Shown piece after piece: positions 8,381 to 16,307 of a stretch of DNA of 36,825 bases. The notes under the pieces were generated by a model. The model worked only from the letters and a program-made list of their open reading frames with translations. It was not told the origin of the DNA and did no database searches. The position numbers and the translations under genes were made by a program. The DNA comes from an uncultured Collinsella sp. GTDB lineage: Bacteria > Actinomycetota > Coriobacteriia > Coriobacteriales > Coriobacteriaceae. The stretch's first letter is position 1. Each line of letters begins with the position of its first letter. The stretch covers positions 1-36,825 of the forward strand of contig CABPWH010000015.1 of the NCBI GenBank assembly GCA_902461085.1, written 5' to 3'.

Positions 8381-8404
8381 GCAAGCGGCTACATATTGCT
8401 TGCA

Positions 8405-8439
8405 ACGAGGGAAGGACGTGTGCCTTCCCTCGTTTTTTA
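8405..8439 (+). terminator. aspS terminator
   Basis: ACGAGGGAAGG (8405-8415) pairs with CCTTCCCTCGT (8423-8433), an 11-bp perfect stem with a 7-nt loop, running into TTTTTTAT. Canonical rho-independent form 25 nt after the aspS stop. Confidence 0.92.
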
Positions 8440-8480
8440 TGCGCCGAGATTGTGAGGGGATATAGGGTGACCGGGCGTCG

Positions 8481-8681
8481 CGGAAAGTGCGTCCCGGAAT
8501 CTGGGTCCAGAACGGGTCGCGCTTTCCCAAAGGGGGTCCTCTGGGAAAGCGCGACCCAGAATTCGGCAAAATAATGGGGCACAGTTTCCGGTTGAGCTGT
8601 CTAACGGAAACTGTGCCCCAGAATGAGCACTCAAAACGGGGCAGGCTTTCTGTAACAACTGTCTGGCGGAAAGCCTGCCCC
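8481..8681. repeat. Array of structured hairpins with an exact 62-bp period
   Basis: Three complete hairpins, each 15-bp arm + 14-nt loop + 15-bp arm, start at 8514, 8576 and 8638. A fourth right arm sits at 8481-8495, exactly one period earlier, with its left arm decayed. Arms: 8514-8528/8543-8557 (perfect), 8576-8590/8605-8619 (perfect), 8638-8652/8667-8681 (one wobble). Linkers are 18 nt and begin RGAAT in the first three. The arms keep a GGAAA core but differ at 4-6 positions with compensatory changes. It lies between convergent aspS and ebgR, 6 nt from the ebgR stop. Confidence 0.88.
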
Positions 8682-8687
8682 AATTTC

Positions 8688-9704
8688 TTATAGCGAGTCT
8701 CTCTGGATCAGCTGCATGTGCATCACGGAGGTGGTGGGCTCGGCACCCTTGATCATGTCGAGCGCAATGTTGGCGGCCATGTGGCCTTCTTCGCGCAGGG
8801 GCTGGCGGACGGTCGTGAGCGCGGGGACGCAGCGCGTCGCAATCTCGTGATCGTCGAAGCCGACGACAGAAATGTCCGCCGGAACGGATAGGCCTGCCTC
8901 GTTGAGTGCGGTGATGACGCCAGCCGCGATACGGTCCGATCCGCAGAGCACGCCATCGAAAGCAATCTCGCGCGCGAGGATCTGGTGCATGGCCTGATAG
9001 CCGTCTCCGTTGTTCCAGCCGGTATAGATAACGTTTGCGTCTGGGAGGTCTTCGCCCAAGACGGCGCGGTAGCCGCGCAGGCGGTCGACAACGGCGGGGT
9101 TGTCTTGCGGTCCCAACACGGCGACGATATCTTTGCGCCCTCGCTCCTTCATAGCGAGCGCTGCAAAGCGTCCGCCCTCTTCGTCGTCAGAGTAGACCGT
9201 CGAGAACACATCGCGATAGGGGTGGCCCTCGAGCTGGCCGCACAACACGGTGGGTACGCCCAGCTCGCACAGTACCTCGAGCAGCTCGCTGCCCTTGTAG
9301 GGGGAGACGTCGATCACGGCGTCGAACGAGCGGCGCTCAAAGTGCTCGCGTGCGCGGTTGCGCTCATGCGTAGAAGACGCCTGCAAGATAACGGGCAGAT
9401 AGGACGACTCCGACAGTTCCTCGGTAATGCCGCTCAAAAACTCGCTATAGGTGGGGTCGCTGAAGAGTTCACTCAGGGGCTCGGTCACGAGCACGGCGAT
9501 GATTTCCGTGCGCCCGACAGCGAGCGCTCGGCCACGAGCGTTGGGGACAAAATTGACTTCCTTGGCCGCCGCGCGGACGCGCTTTTTGGTTTCCTCGCTA
9601 ATGCGGGGCGAATCGTTGAGAGCGCGCGATGCCGTGGAGCGCGACACGCCGGCAGCTGCGGCAACCTCGGCAAGCGTAGGTGCGGTGCGAACTGGTTGGG
9701 TCAT
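8688..9704 (-). CDS. ebgR: LacI family repressor, EbgR-like
   Basis: A 338-residue LacI/GalR protein. The N-terminal HTH is TLAEVAAAAGVSRSTASRAL with the hinge helix PNARGRALAVGR, followed by a periplasmic-binding-protein-like sugar domain ending in the typical VVGFDDHEIATRCVPALTTV and QPLREEGHMAA. The ATG at 9704 has AGGAG upstream. It diverges from ebgA across about 375 nt holding three identical palindromes (9950, 9995, 10037), the natural targets. An imperfect palindrome CCGGTGACCGG (9798-9808) lies nearer its own start. The ligand is expected to be a beta-galactoside or allolactose-like sugar (inference from the neighbours). Confidence 0.9.
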   Translation of the reverse strand: MTQPVRTAPTLAEVAAAAGVSRSTASRALNDSPRISEETKKRVRAAAKEVNFVPNARGRALAVGRTEIIAVLVTEPLSELFSDPTYSEFLSGITEELSESSYLPVILQASSTHERNRAREHFERRSFDAVIDVSPYKGSELLEVLCELGVPTVLCGQLEGHPYRDVFSTVYSDDEEGGRFAALAMKERGRKDIVAVLGPQDNPAVVDRLRGYRAVLGEDLPDANVIYTGWNNGDGYQAMHQILAREIAFDGVLCGSDRIAAGVITALNEAGLSVPADISVVGFDDHEIATRCVPALTTVRQPLREEGHMAANIALDMIKGAEPTTSVMHMQLIQRDSL

Positions 9705-9946
9705 GGCGTCTCCTGGAAAATGCGGTCGATGTTGTCACTGATACGGGCTGGTGCGGATACAGCTTACTATAGTGCGTCTGAACAGCGTTCATGATATCCG
9801 GTGACCGGCGTCGTTTTGCAACCAAGCCGCAATCGAATACACCTCGTATGGGGGGAGATATCTGCGGGCGTGGCGGTTGCCTACGAGCTTAAGAACGATG
9901 TCTTGTGCTGTGTTTCGATACTCAGGGTGACATAAGTGTCGCGGTT

Positions 9947-9962
9947 GTACAACCGGTTGCAC
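9947..9962. promoter_or_regulatory. LacI-type operator O1 of the ebg locus
   Basis: Centred on the perfect palindrome CAACCGGTTG (9950-9959), with a shared flank ACAACCGGTTGCAC. It is the distal of three identical sites and lies 45 bp from the next, about four helical turns, suited to looping. Confidence 0.8.
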
Positions 9963-9991
9963 CGTTAACCCGGTCAAATCGACCGTTCAGC

Positions 9992-10007
9992 GGACAACCG
10001 GTTGCAC
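9992..10007. promoter_or_regulatory. LacI-type operator O2 of the ebg locus
   Basis: CAACCGGTTG at 9995-10004 with the same ACAACCGGTTGCAC context as O1 and O3. Its right end overlaps the putative -35 TTGCAC (10002-10007), so binding would block polymerase. Confidence 0.85.
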
Positions 10008-10031
10008 AGCTTTTTGCATCGCCCGTAAGAT
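10002..10031 (+). promoter_or_regulatory. Putative ebgA promoter
   Basis: TTGCAC (10002-10007) and TAAGAT (10026-10031) are 18 nt apart. The promoter is framed by operators O2 and O3, the classical layout for a LacI-repressed promoter. Confidence 0.6.
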
Positions 10032-10033
10032 AA

Positions 10034-10049
10034 GGACAACCGGTTGCAC
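10034..10049. promoter_or_regulatory. LacI-type operator O3 of the ebg locus
   Basis: CAACCGGTTG at 10037-10046, 42 bp (four turns) after O2 and just downstream of the putative -10, near the transcription start. The flanks match O2 (GGACAACCGG). Confidence 0.85.
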
Positions 10050-10081
10050 AAGAATCACTACGATGACGAAGGAGCATCACC

Positions 10082-13000
10082 ATGGACGCCATTAACGATT
10101 GGGAAAACCAAGCGCTCACCCACAGGAACCGCCTGGCACCCCATGCGTACTTTATGGGCTACGAGACCGCCGATCTCGCTGCAACGTACAGCCGTGAGTT
10201 GTCGCGCGGGTTTGTCCAGCTGTCCGGCTCGTGGCAGTTCCGCCTCTTTGAGGGGCCTGCTGCCGTCTCTAACGAGGAGCTTTCCACGTACGAGCCCGAG
10301 TGGGATCACGTGGAGGTTCCGCACCTGTGGCAGGTGGACGGCTATGGCAACCTTGCCTATACCGACGAGGGTTTCCCGTTCCCGGTGGACCAGCCGTTCG
10401 TTCCCTCCGACGACCCCACGGGCGTCTACCAGCGCATCGTCAACCTTCCCGCCGTTCCTGCCGGCGCTCGCGAGATCATTCGCTTCGACGGCATCGAGAG
10501 CTATGGCGAGCTGTACGTCAACGGTCAGTATATCGGCATGACCAAGGGTTCGCGCCTGTCTGCCGAGTTCGACGTGACCGACGCGCTCGTCGAGGGCGAC
10601 AACCTGTTTGCGGTCAAGGTCCTGCAGTACAGCGATGGCAGCTATATCGAGGACCAGGATATGTGGTGGGCCTCGGGCATCTTCCGCGATGTGTACCTTA
10701 TGCAGCGTCCCGCCGCGCACCTGGTCGACTTTAGGTTCCGCACGCACCGCGAGGGCGATACCGCTCTGATCACGCTCGATACGGTGGCCGAGGGCGCAAG
10801 CCGCGTCGTGTATACGCTCAGCGATGGCGAGAACGTGGTGGCTACGGGCGAGTGCGTCGACGGCCATGCCGAGTGCAGCGTGACCGATGCCCACTTCTGG
10901 AATCCCGAGGACCCCTTCCTCTATGACCTTACGTTTGGGGTCTACGACGGTGACAAGGTGAGCGAGTACGTCCCGCATCGCCAGGGTCTTGCCGAGGTGA
11001 CGGTCGAGGGCAATCATATCTACCTCAACGGCACTTACTTTAAGATGCATGGCGTCAACCGCCACGATCACGACGATCACAAGGGCCGCGCCGTGGGCCT
11101 CGATCGCATGCGCCGCGACCTGGAGCTCATGAAGCGGCACAACATCAACGCGGTGCGCACGTCCCACTACGCCAACGACCCGCGCTTCTACGAGCTGTGC
11201 GACGAGTACGGCATCATGCTGGTCGCCGAGACCGATATGGAGAGCCACGGCTTCGAGAATATCGGCAATATCGCCCTGGTCACCGACGACCCGGCATGGG
11301 AGCCGGCCTACGTCGACCGTGTTGAGCGCCTGGTGATGCAGGAGCGCAACCATGCGTGCATCATCATGTGGTCGATGGGCAACGAGAGCGGCTATGGCTG
11401 CAACATCCGCGCGATGTACGCCAAGGCTCACGAGCTCGACGGTCGTCCGGTCCATTACGAGGAGGACCGCAACGCCGACACCGTCGACGTCATCTCTACA
11501 ATGTACTCCCGTGTGTCGCAGATGAACGACTTTGGTGAGCATCCGTTCCCCAAGCCGCGCATCAACTGCGAGTACGGCCACTCCATGGGTAATGGTCCCG
11601 GAGGCCTGTCCGAGTACCAGGAGGTCTTCGATCGCTGGGATTGCATCCAGGGCCAGTTCATTTGGGAATGGTGTGACCACGGTTTGGCTGCTGTGACCGA
11701 GGACGGCGTTGCCTACGATATGTATGGTGGCGACAACGGCGATTACCCCAACAACAGCAACTTCTGCATCGATGGCATGGTGTTCCCTTGGCAGCAGCCG
11801 AGCCCGGGCCTCACTGAGTATGGCCAGGTCATCTGCCCGGTTCGCATGGCTTATGATGCCGAGGCGGGCGAGCTGACTGTCACCAACAAGCGTTGGTTTA
11901 CCACCCTCGAGGATGTCTGCCTGTCGGCCGAGACCCTGGTGGACGGCGACGTGGTCTGCCGCAAGACGCTCATGCCCGGTGCGGTTGCCCCCGGCGAGTC
12001 CGTCCAACTGCCACTGGTGATTCGCGAGGCCGCAGTGGGCGAGACCCTGCTGACCGTGCGCGCCTACACCATGGCCGCTCACGTCTGGTGCGAGCCGATG
12101 TTCCAACTGGGCGCAAGCCAGTTTGCCATCGCAAACCATCCGGCGCCGGCCATCGCGGCTCCCACTCGTCCTGAGCTTACGGTCGAGGAGACCGAGCAGG
12201 AGATTCGCATTCACTCCCTCAACGGCGAGCTGACCTTCAACAAGGTAAACGGCACCGTGAGCAAGTGGAAGGCATCCGGCCGTGACGTCATGGCCTCCGG
12301 TCCCCAGGTTGGTTTTTGGCATCCGCTCGTCGACAACCACGCCCAGGAGTACGACTCCCTGTGGAAGGACAACTTCATTGATGTAATGCAGACGTCTACC
12401 CGCAAGGTTTCTTGGAAGCAGGACGGCAATGCGGTCGTCGTTACCGTGAGCCAACGTATTGCTCCTCCCGTTCGCGCGTTCGGCATGTGCGTCGAGCTCG
12501 TCTACACCGTGCTTCCGAGCGGTCGCGTCGACCTCAAGGTTTCCGGCGAGCCCTACGGCGATTACTCGGATATCATCCCGCGCATCGGCATCTCCTTCGA
12601 GGTTCCCGGTTGCGATCGTGCCGTTGAGTGGTACGGTCACGGCCCGGGCGAGAACTATCCGGACTCGCTGCGCGCCAACCCGGTCGGCCATTACCGCACT
12701 ACGGTCGACGACATGTTCACGCCGTATGTCATGCCCCAGGATTGTGCCAACCGCGAGGGTACCCGCTGGGTTGCCCTGCGCTCTAGCCACGGTGACGGCG
12801 TGCTGGTGACGCGTCCGGCCGACGCCGCTTCCAACCCGTTCTCGTTCTCGGCATGGCCCTATAGCTGCGAGGCCATCGATAACGCCAAGCACGTCTACGA
12901 CCTTGTCAAGGGCGACACGGTTACGGTCAACATCAACGACCAGCTGCTCGGCCTTGGTTCGAACTCTTGGGGTTCCGAGGTGCTCGATTCCTATCGCACC

Positions 13001-13090
13001 CGTTTTGAGAGCTTCAGCTTTGAGGTGTCCCTGCGACCGCTGACGTCTGCCGATCTGGCTCAGGCGCTGGCACCCATTAAGGAGGCATAA
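10082..13090 (+). CDS. ebgA: Beta-galactosidase large subunit, EbgA/LacZ type (GH2)
   Basis: A cytosolic glycoside hydrolase family 2 enzyme of 1002 residues, hydrolysing lactose and other beta-galactosides by a retaining mechanism. Domains in order: jelly-roll sugar-binding domain (VEVPHLWQVDGYG, GVYQR, WASGIFRDVYL), Ig-like domain, TIM barrel (MHGVNRHDHDDHKGRA, INAVRTSHYANDP), a further Ig-like domain and the LacZ small-chain domain (WYGHGPGENYPDS). The acid/base Glu is residue 435 in SMGNESGYG and the nucleophile Glu is residue 497 in NCEYGHSMGN. It is EbgA-like rather than plain LacZ because an EbgC-type gene follows 3 nt after its stop. AAGGAG precedes the ATG. Repression by the LacI-type neighbour is likely. 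Confidence 0.95.
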   Translation: MDAINDWENQALTHRNRLAPHAYFMGYETADLAATYSRELSRGFVQLSGSWQFRLFEGPAAVSNEELSTYEPEWDHVEVPHLWQVDGYGNLAYTDEGFPFPVDQPFVPSDDPTGVYQRIVNLPAVPAGAREIIRFDGIESYGELYVNGQYIGMTKGSRLSAEFDVTDALVEGDNLFAVKVLQYSDGSYIEDQDMWWASGIFRDVYLMQRPAAHLVDFRFRTHREGDTALITLDTVAEGASRVVYTLSDGENVVATGECVDGHAECSVTDAHFWNPEDPFLYDLTFGVYDGDKVSEYVPHRQGLAEVTVEGNHIYLNGTYFKMHGVNRHDHDDHKGRAVGLDRMRRDLELMKRHNINAVRTSHYANDPRFYELCDEYGIMLVAETDMESHGFENIGNIALVTDDPAWEPAYVDRVERLVMQERNHACIIMWSMGNESGYGCNIRAMYAKAHELDGRPVHYEEDRNADTVDVISTMYSRVSQMNDFGEHPFPKPRINCEYGHSMGNGPGGLSEYQEVFDRWDCIQGQFIWEWCDHGLAAVTEDGVAYDMYGGDNGDYPNNSNFCIDGMVFPWQQPSPGLTEYGQVICPVRMAYDAEAGELTVTNKRWFTTLEDVCLSAETLVDGDVVCRKTLMPGAVAPGESVQLPLVIREAAVGETLLTVRAYTMAAHVWCEPMFQLGASQFAIANHPAPAIAAPTRPELTVEETEQEIRIHSLNGELTFNKVNGTVSKWKASGRDVMASGPQVGFWHPLVDNHAQEYDSLWKDNFIDVMQTSTRKVSWKQDGNAVVVTVSQRIAPPVRAFGMCVELVYTVLPSGRVDLKVSGEPYGDYSDIIPRIGISFEVPGCDRAVEWYGHGPGENYPDSLRANPVGHYRTTVDDMFTPYVMPQDCANREGTRWVALRSSHGDGVLVTRPADAASNPFSFSAWPYSCEAIDNAKHVYDLVKGDTVTVNINDQLLGLGSNSWGSEVLDSYRTRFESFSFEVSLRPLTSADLAQALAPIKEA

Positions 13091-13093
13091 GTC

Positions 13094-13549
13094 ATGCATA
13101 TCTTTAACTCGCGTGCCGATTTCGACGCCCAGATGAAGTCCGTCAAGAAGTGGATGCGTACCGGTCAGGCACTCGACGGCGTTTCTGAACTGCAGCACGA
13201 TGTGGCGTACTCTATCGGCGACTCGCTGGTGTATTGGTGGGTGAACGCCCACGAGGCGGCTACTGCCGATCTGGTCGGTCACCGTCGCTACCATACCGTG
13301 CTCGCCCCGCTCGACGGCAATCTGACCGTTGAGGTGGCTTCCAAGGCCGATCTTACCTGTACGCGCGCCTACAGCGATATCGATGATCGCGAGCGCTTTG
13401 AGGGTACGGGGGAGACCGTGACGATTCCCACCGGCGGCGTTGCCGTCGTCGAAATTGACGAGGCCTACCGTGTCGTGGCCGATGCCGCGGATCCCCGCGT
13501 CGTGGTACTGCACGTGACAGTCGAAGGTTATTCCTTCCCCAACAAGTAG
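13094..13549 (+). CDS. ebgC: Beta-galactosidase small subunit EbgC (YhcH/YjgK/YiaL family)
   Basis: A 151-residue cupin-like protein that in E. coli is required, with EbgA, for full beta-galactosidase activity. Conserved stretches match EbgC: DVAYSIGDSLVYWW, VGHRRYHTVLAPLDG, GTGETVTIPTGGVAVVEIDE and AYRVV, ending EGYSFPNK as in E. coli. Its SD (AAGGAGG, 13079-13085) lies inside the last codons of ebgA and the spacing is 3 nt, so the two are translated together. Confidence 0.93.
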   Translation: MHIFNSRADFDAQMKSVKKWMRTGQALDGVSELQHDVAYSIGDSLVYWWVNAHEAATADLVGHRRYHTVLAPLDGNLTVEVASKADLTCTRAYSDIDDRERFEGTGETVTIPTGGVAVVEIDEAYRVVADAADPRVVVLHVTVEGYSFPNK

Positions 13550-13582
13550 TATTCGTCCGCCTGGACGTTTGCTTCGCGCCGT

Positions 13583-13670
13583 TAAGGGGGATGGCTTTGT
13601 TGACTCCCTTTTCCCCATTCCCCTTAGCAGGTGCGCCGTCCGTGTTTGCACTTGCAGCCCGGACGGTTTT
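13583..13670 (+). terminator. Double hairpin/terminator after ebgC
   Basis: A 12-bp hairpin (13583-13594 with 13615-13626, one wobble) is followed by CCGTCCG (13636-13642) pairing with CGGACGG (13660-13666) and TTTT. The second has terminator form. Together they fill the gap between ebgC and the permease. Confidence 0.6.
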
Positions 13671-13702
13671 AGATGACATTTAACAGATGATTGGGAGGGC
13701 TT

Positions 13703-15166
13703 ATGAGCTCTGAAAAACGAGGAACGATTGGTTCGTTCGCTCTGCTGGGCATGACGGTCGCCGCCGTGTTCGGTATCAAGAACATCATCAACAACAACGC
13801 GGCCATCGGCTTGGCGGCTGCGCCGTCGTTCTTCTTCGCCACGCTTTTGTACTTTGTCCCCTATACCCTGGTTACCGCCGAGTTCGTCGGCCTCAACAAG
13901 GACTCCGAGTCTGGCGTGTACGCATGGGTTAAGACCTCGATGGGTGGTCGCTGGGCGTTCCTGACGGCATTTAGCTACTGGTTCGTTAACCTGTTCTTCT
14001 TTGCGTCCGTCCTGCCCAACGTCATCATCTACGCGAGCTACGTGTTCTTTGGTGCCAACGCCGAGCTTTCGCAGCTGTGGATCACCATTATCGAGATCGT
14101 CGTCTTTGCTATCGCCACGTGGGTTTCGACCAAGGGCGCTAAGTGGATCGGCTCCATTTCCTCCTTCGGTTCGACCGCGGCTCTCGGCCTGACCGCCGTG
14201 TTCATCCTGCTGTCCCTGGCTGCTGCCTTTGGCGGCGTTGAGTTCGCTACGGCTCCTACTCCCGCTAACATGGCTCCCGACATGAGCAACTTCGCAACTG
14301 CGTGGGGCTTCTTCGGTACGCTTGCCTGGATCATCCAGGGCGTTGGCGGCGCTGAGTCTGTCGGCGTGTTCCTCAACGACCTCAAGGGCGGCGTCAAGGC
14401 CTTCGTGCGCACCGTCGTTATCGCCGGCCTGACCATCGGCCTTCTGTATGCAGGCGCTTCGCTGCTGGTTAACCTGTTCATTCCCGAGGGCAGCGTTGCC
14501 ATCTCCACCGGCATCTTCGACGTATTCGGCGCTGTCTTTGCCCACTTTGGCATTCCCATGGAAGTGTCCACGCGCGTCATCGGCTTGATCCTTCTCGCTG
14601 CCACGCTGGGCTCCCTCATGATGTGGACCTCGGCTCCCATCAAGGTGTTCTTCACCGAGATCCCCAAGGGCGTTTTTGGTAGCAAGATCGTCGAGCTTAA
14701 CGAGCATGGCATTCCCGCCCGCGCTGCTTGGCTGCAGTTCGCTATCGTCGTCCCCATCCTGATCATCCCGGCCCTGGGCTCCGGCAACCTCGACGACCTG
14801 CTCATGATCGTCACTAACATGACGGCTGCCACTGCTCTGCTCCCGCCGCTGCTGATCCTGCTTGCCTACTTTATGTTGCGCAAGAACTTCGACGCCGCTC
14901 CCCGTGACTTCCGCATGGGCTCGCGCAGCTTTGGCCTGGTCGTTGCCGCATTCCTGCTTGTGGTCTTCTGCTTCGTGCTTATCTGCGGCACCATTCCGCT
15001 CGATCAGCCGCTGTGGCTGACGCTGGTCTACAACGTTGGCGGTGTGGTTGTCTTCCTGGGCCTTGCCGTGATGTGGTACAACCGCTATATCAACCGCCTG
15101 CGCGAGACCGATCCCGAAGCCGCCGAGAGCGAGCTGCGCCCCTCCGTCCTCGACATGATGGAGTAG
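13703..15166 (+). CDS. APC superfamily amino-acid permease (YjeM/GadC-like)
   Basis: An integral membrane transporter of 487 residues with about 12 hydrophobic segments. It starts with the APC helix I pattern (IGSFALLGMTVAAVFGIKNI), followed by FVPYTLVTAEF and the ESGVYAWVKTSMGGRWAFL signature seen in the YjeM and glutamate/GABA antiporter groups. The ATG at 13703 has GGGAGGG 5 nt upstream; a TTG at 13691 is in frame but unsupported. It lies 150 nt past ebgC beyond a terminator, so it need not belong to the beta-galactosidase operon, and APC proteins are not known sugar transporters. Substrate unknown; an amino acid or amine is most likely. Confidence 0.85.
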   Translation: MSSEKRGTIGSFALLGMTVAAVFGIKNIINNNAAIGLAAAPSFFFATLLYFVPYTLVTAEFVGLNKDSESGVYAWVKTSMGGRWAFLTAFSYWFVNLFFFASVLPNVIIYASYVFFGANAELSQLWITIIEIVVFAIATWVSTKGAKWIGSISSFGSTAALGLTAVFILLSLAAAFGGVEFATAPTPANMAPDMSNFATAWGFFGTLAWIIQGVGGAESVGVFLNDLKGGVKAFVRTVVIAGLTIGLLYAGASLLVNLFIPEGSVAISTGIFDVFGAVFAHFGIPMEVSTRVIGLILLAATLGSLMMWTSAPIKVFFTEIPKGVFGSKIVELNEHGIPARAAWLQFAIVVPILIIPALGSGNLDDLLMIVTNMTAATALLPPLLILLAYFMLRKNFDAAPRDFRMGSRSFGLVVAAFLLVVFCFVLICGTIPLDQPLWLTLVYNVGGVVVFLGLAVMWYNRYINRLRETDPEAAESELRPSVLDMME

Positions 15167-15213
15167 CGGCTAGGATTAATCTACGGCTGTGGAATAAATC
15201 GATTCCCTTTCCT

Positions 15214-15250
15214 AAGGAGGGGCCTTACGAGGCCCCTCCTTTTGTGTTTT
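15214..15250 (+). terminator. Terminator of the permease gene
   Basis: AAGGAGGGGCC (15214-15224) pairs with GGCCCCTCCTT (15231-15241), an 11-bp perfect stem with a 6-nt loop, followed by TTGTGTTTT. Confidence 0.9.
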
Positions 15251-15270
15251 GGGGCATGGTTTTGGACCTT

Positions 15271-15490
15271 GTGGTCAAAAAATGCCAAATATGAGTACTG
15301 TTGCAAAAGAGGTGTCATATCTATCGGCCGGTTTTGAGCAAAAATGGACTCAAAATCAATTTATCTAACCCCCTTTAAATGGCGTTTGACGGCTTTCAAC
15401 CTCTTCGAATCGCTCAAAGTAGGCAATTTGCTCTCGATTTTGCTGCTACTAAATTGGTGACAGTACTCATATTTGCCACTTTTTGACCAC
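15271..15490. mobile_element. MITE-like element, 220 bp with 31-bp terminal inverted repeats
   Basis: The left end (15271-15301, beginning GTGGTCAAAAA) and the right end (15460-15490, ending TTTTTGACCAC) are inverted repeats over 31 bp with two mismatches. The inner part of each end, AAATATGAGTACTGT, is perfect. The interior is A/T-richer than the surroundings, has no ORF that I can support, and contains a small hairpin (TTTTGAG with CTCAAAA near 15333-15355). No target-site duplication is obvious. It occupies most of the permease-HPr gap. Confidence 0.65.
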
Positions 15491-15588
15491 GGGGTATCCG
15501 GAGGGGCTCTCGACAAGCATCTAACGCTACAATAACTACCACGTGGCTGGGTTTTGCCGGCCGAATGTGCGATGTCGTGGGAGGGGAC

Positions 15589-15837
15589 ATGGTCGAGTTT
15601 ACAAAGACGATTAAAGATCCGTTGGGACTACATGCCCGCCCGGTTGCGTTGCTCTATGACATTATCGCCAAGCATCGTAGTGACGTGTCGGTCAGCATCG
15701 GTGATCGCCATACCGACGGTCGCGACGTTATGGGCCTCATGGCTCTCTACGGCGAGTGTGGCGAGGACATTATCTTCCGCGTTTCGGGCGTGGATGAGGC
15801 CTCGTGCGTCACGTCGATCAGAAACCTCTCGCTCTAA
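15589..15837 (+). CDS. HPr-family phosphocarrier protein with Asp46
   Basis: An 82-residue HPr-like protein. HPr passes phosphate from Enzyme I to PTS sugar-specific EIIA proteins. With the start at 15589 (after GGGAGGGG), the active-site His is residue 15 in GLHARPVALL, the standard position. The regulatory site, normally Ser46 in an S-I-M-G-V-M context, is Asp46 here (GRDVMGLMAL). Asp imitates phosphoserine, so the protein may resemble permanently Ser-phosphorylated HPr, or simply lack that control. An earlier in-frame ATG at 15565 would shift His to residue 23 and is less likely. It is a single-gene unit with its own terminator. No other PTS gene is in the window, so its role as the general HPr is not proven. 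Confidence 0.87.
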   Translation: MVEFTKTIKDPLGLHARPVALLYDIIAKHRSDVSVSIGDRHTDGRDVMGLMALYGECGEDIIFRVSGVDEASCVTSIRNLSL

Positions 15838-15846
15838 GCATGATAG

Positions 15847-15882
15847 GGCGCGGTAAAGGATGGTCCTTTGCCGCGCCTTTTT
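15847..15882 (+). terminator. Terminator of the HPr-like gene
   Basis: A 14-bp stem (15847-15860 with 15864-15877, one G-T pair) with a 3-nt loop, followed by TTTTT. Confidence 0.92.
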
Positions 15883-15929
15883 GTTTCGTATAGGAAACTT
15901 TTTCGAAATCTGAATGGGGACCCTTTCCA

Positions 15930-15983
15930 AAAAGTTAACCACGTGCTAGTTTACTATAGCGAACATAGACGTGGTTAACTTTT
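15930..15983. promoter_or_regulatory. Paired regulator site upstream of feoA, 15-bp inverted arms
   Basis: AAAAGTTAACCACGT (15930-15944) and its exact complement (15969-15983) lie 24 nt apart around a TACTAT-like -10 region, 43-96 nt before feoA. The core GTGGTTAACT recurs exactly at 19131-19140 before the Cys-rich feo gene. The pattern fits a DtxR/IdeR-like or other metal-responsive repressor. The regulator itself is not in the window. Confidence 0.6.
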
Positions 15984-16025
15984 ATCACGTCGATGTTGAG
16001 GACGAACTGACGTTAGGAGCAACTC

Positions 16026-16268
16026 ATGTCTTGCGGACCGCAGATGCCGGCCATGCCGCTTTCGATGGTAAAAGCGGGCGAAACCGTGCGCGTGTCTCGT
16101 GTAAAGGGCAATGAGGACATGAAACACCACCTCAAGGACCTCGGCTTTGTCGAGGGCAACGAAATCCACGTGGTGAGCTCGAGTGGCGCCAATATCATCG
16201 TCACGGTGCTGGGCGCGCGCTTTGGCATCGATTCCAAGGTGGCCATGCACATCATGACCGTCGGTTAG
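16026..16268 (+). CDS. feoA: FeoA family protein, first copy
   Basis: An 80-residue SH3-like FeoA protein that assists FeoB in Fe(II) uptake on the cytosolic side. FeoA features: PLSMVKAGETVRVSRVKGNE, then HHLKDLGFVEGNEIHVVSS (the LxxLGF/GxxI core) and FGIDSKVAMHIMTV at the end. The N-terminus has an extra Cys and Met/Pro-rich stretch. AGGAG is 6 nt before the ATG. A second feoA follows 39 nt later, then feoB. Confidence 0.88.
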   Translation: MSCGPQMPAMPLSMVKAGETVRVSRVKGNEDMKHHLKDLGFVEGNEIHVVSSSGANIIVTVLGARFGIDSKVAMHIMTVG

Positions 16269-16307
16269 TCTGCAGCATTTCATAAAAACCGAAAGGGGGA
16301 CAAGAGG

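Noticed and set aside
8481..8681. CRISPR array
   Set aside because: The regular 62-bp spacing comes from hairpins whose arms differ between units; there are no identical repeats with unique spacers and no cas genes.
6449..8683. A 744-residue minus-strand frame opposite aspS
   Set aside because: A shadow of aspS; it would also run through the aspS terminator and the hairpin array.
10058..14707. A 1549-residue open frame on the minus strand opposite ebgA, ebgC and the permease
   Set aside because: It lies opposite three convincing genes, its sequence is low-complexity (Val/Ala/Asp/His/Gly-rich) without any domain, and long antisense frames are expected from the strong codon bias of such DNA.
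13703..15166. Lactose or galactoside permease role for the gene after ebgC
   Set aside because: The protein is clearly of the amino-acid APC type and lies beyond a terminator; proximity alone does not support sugar transport.
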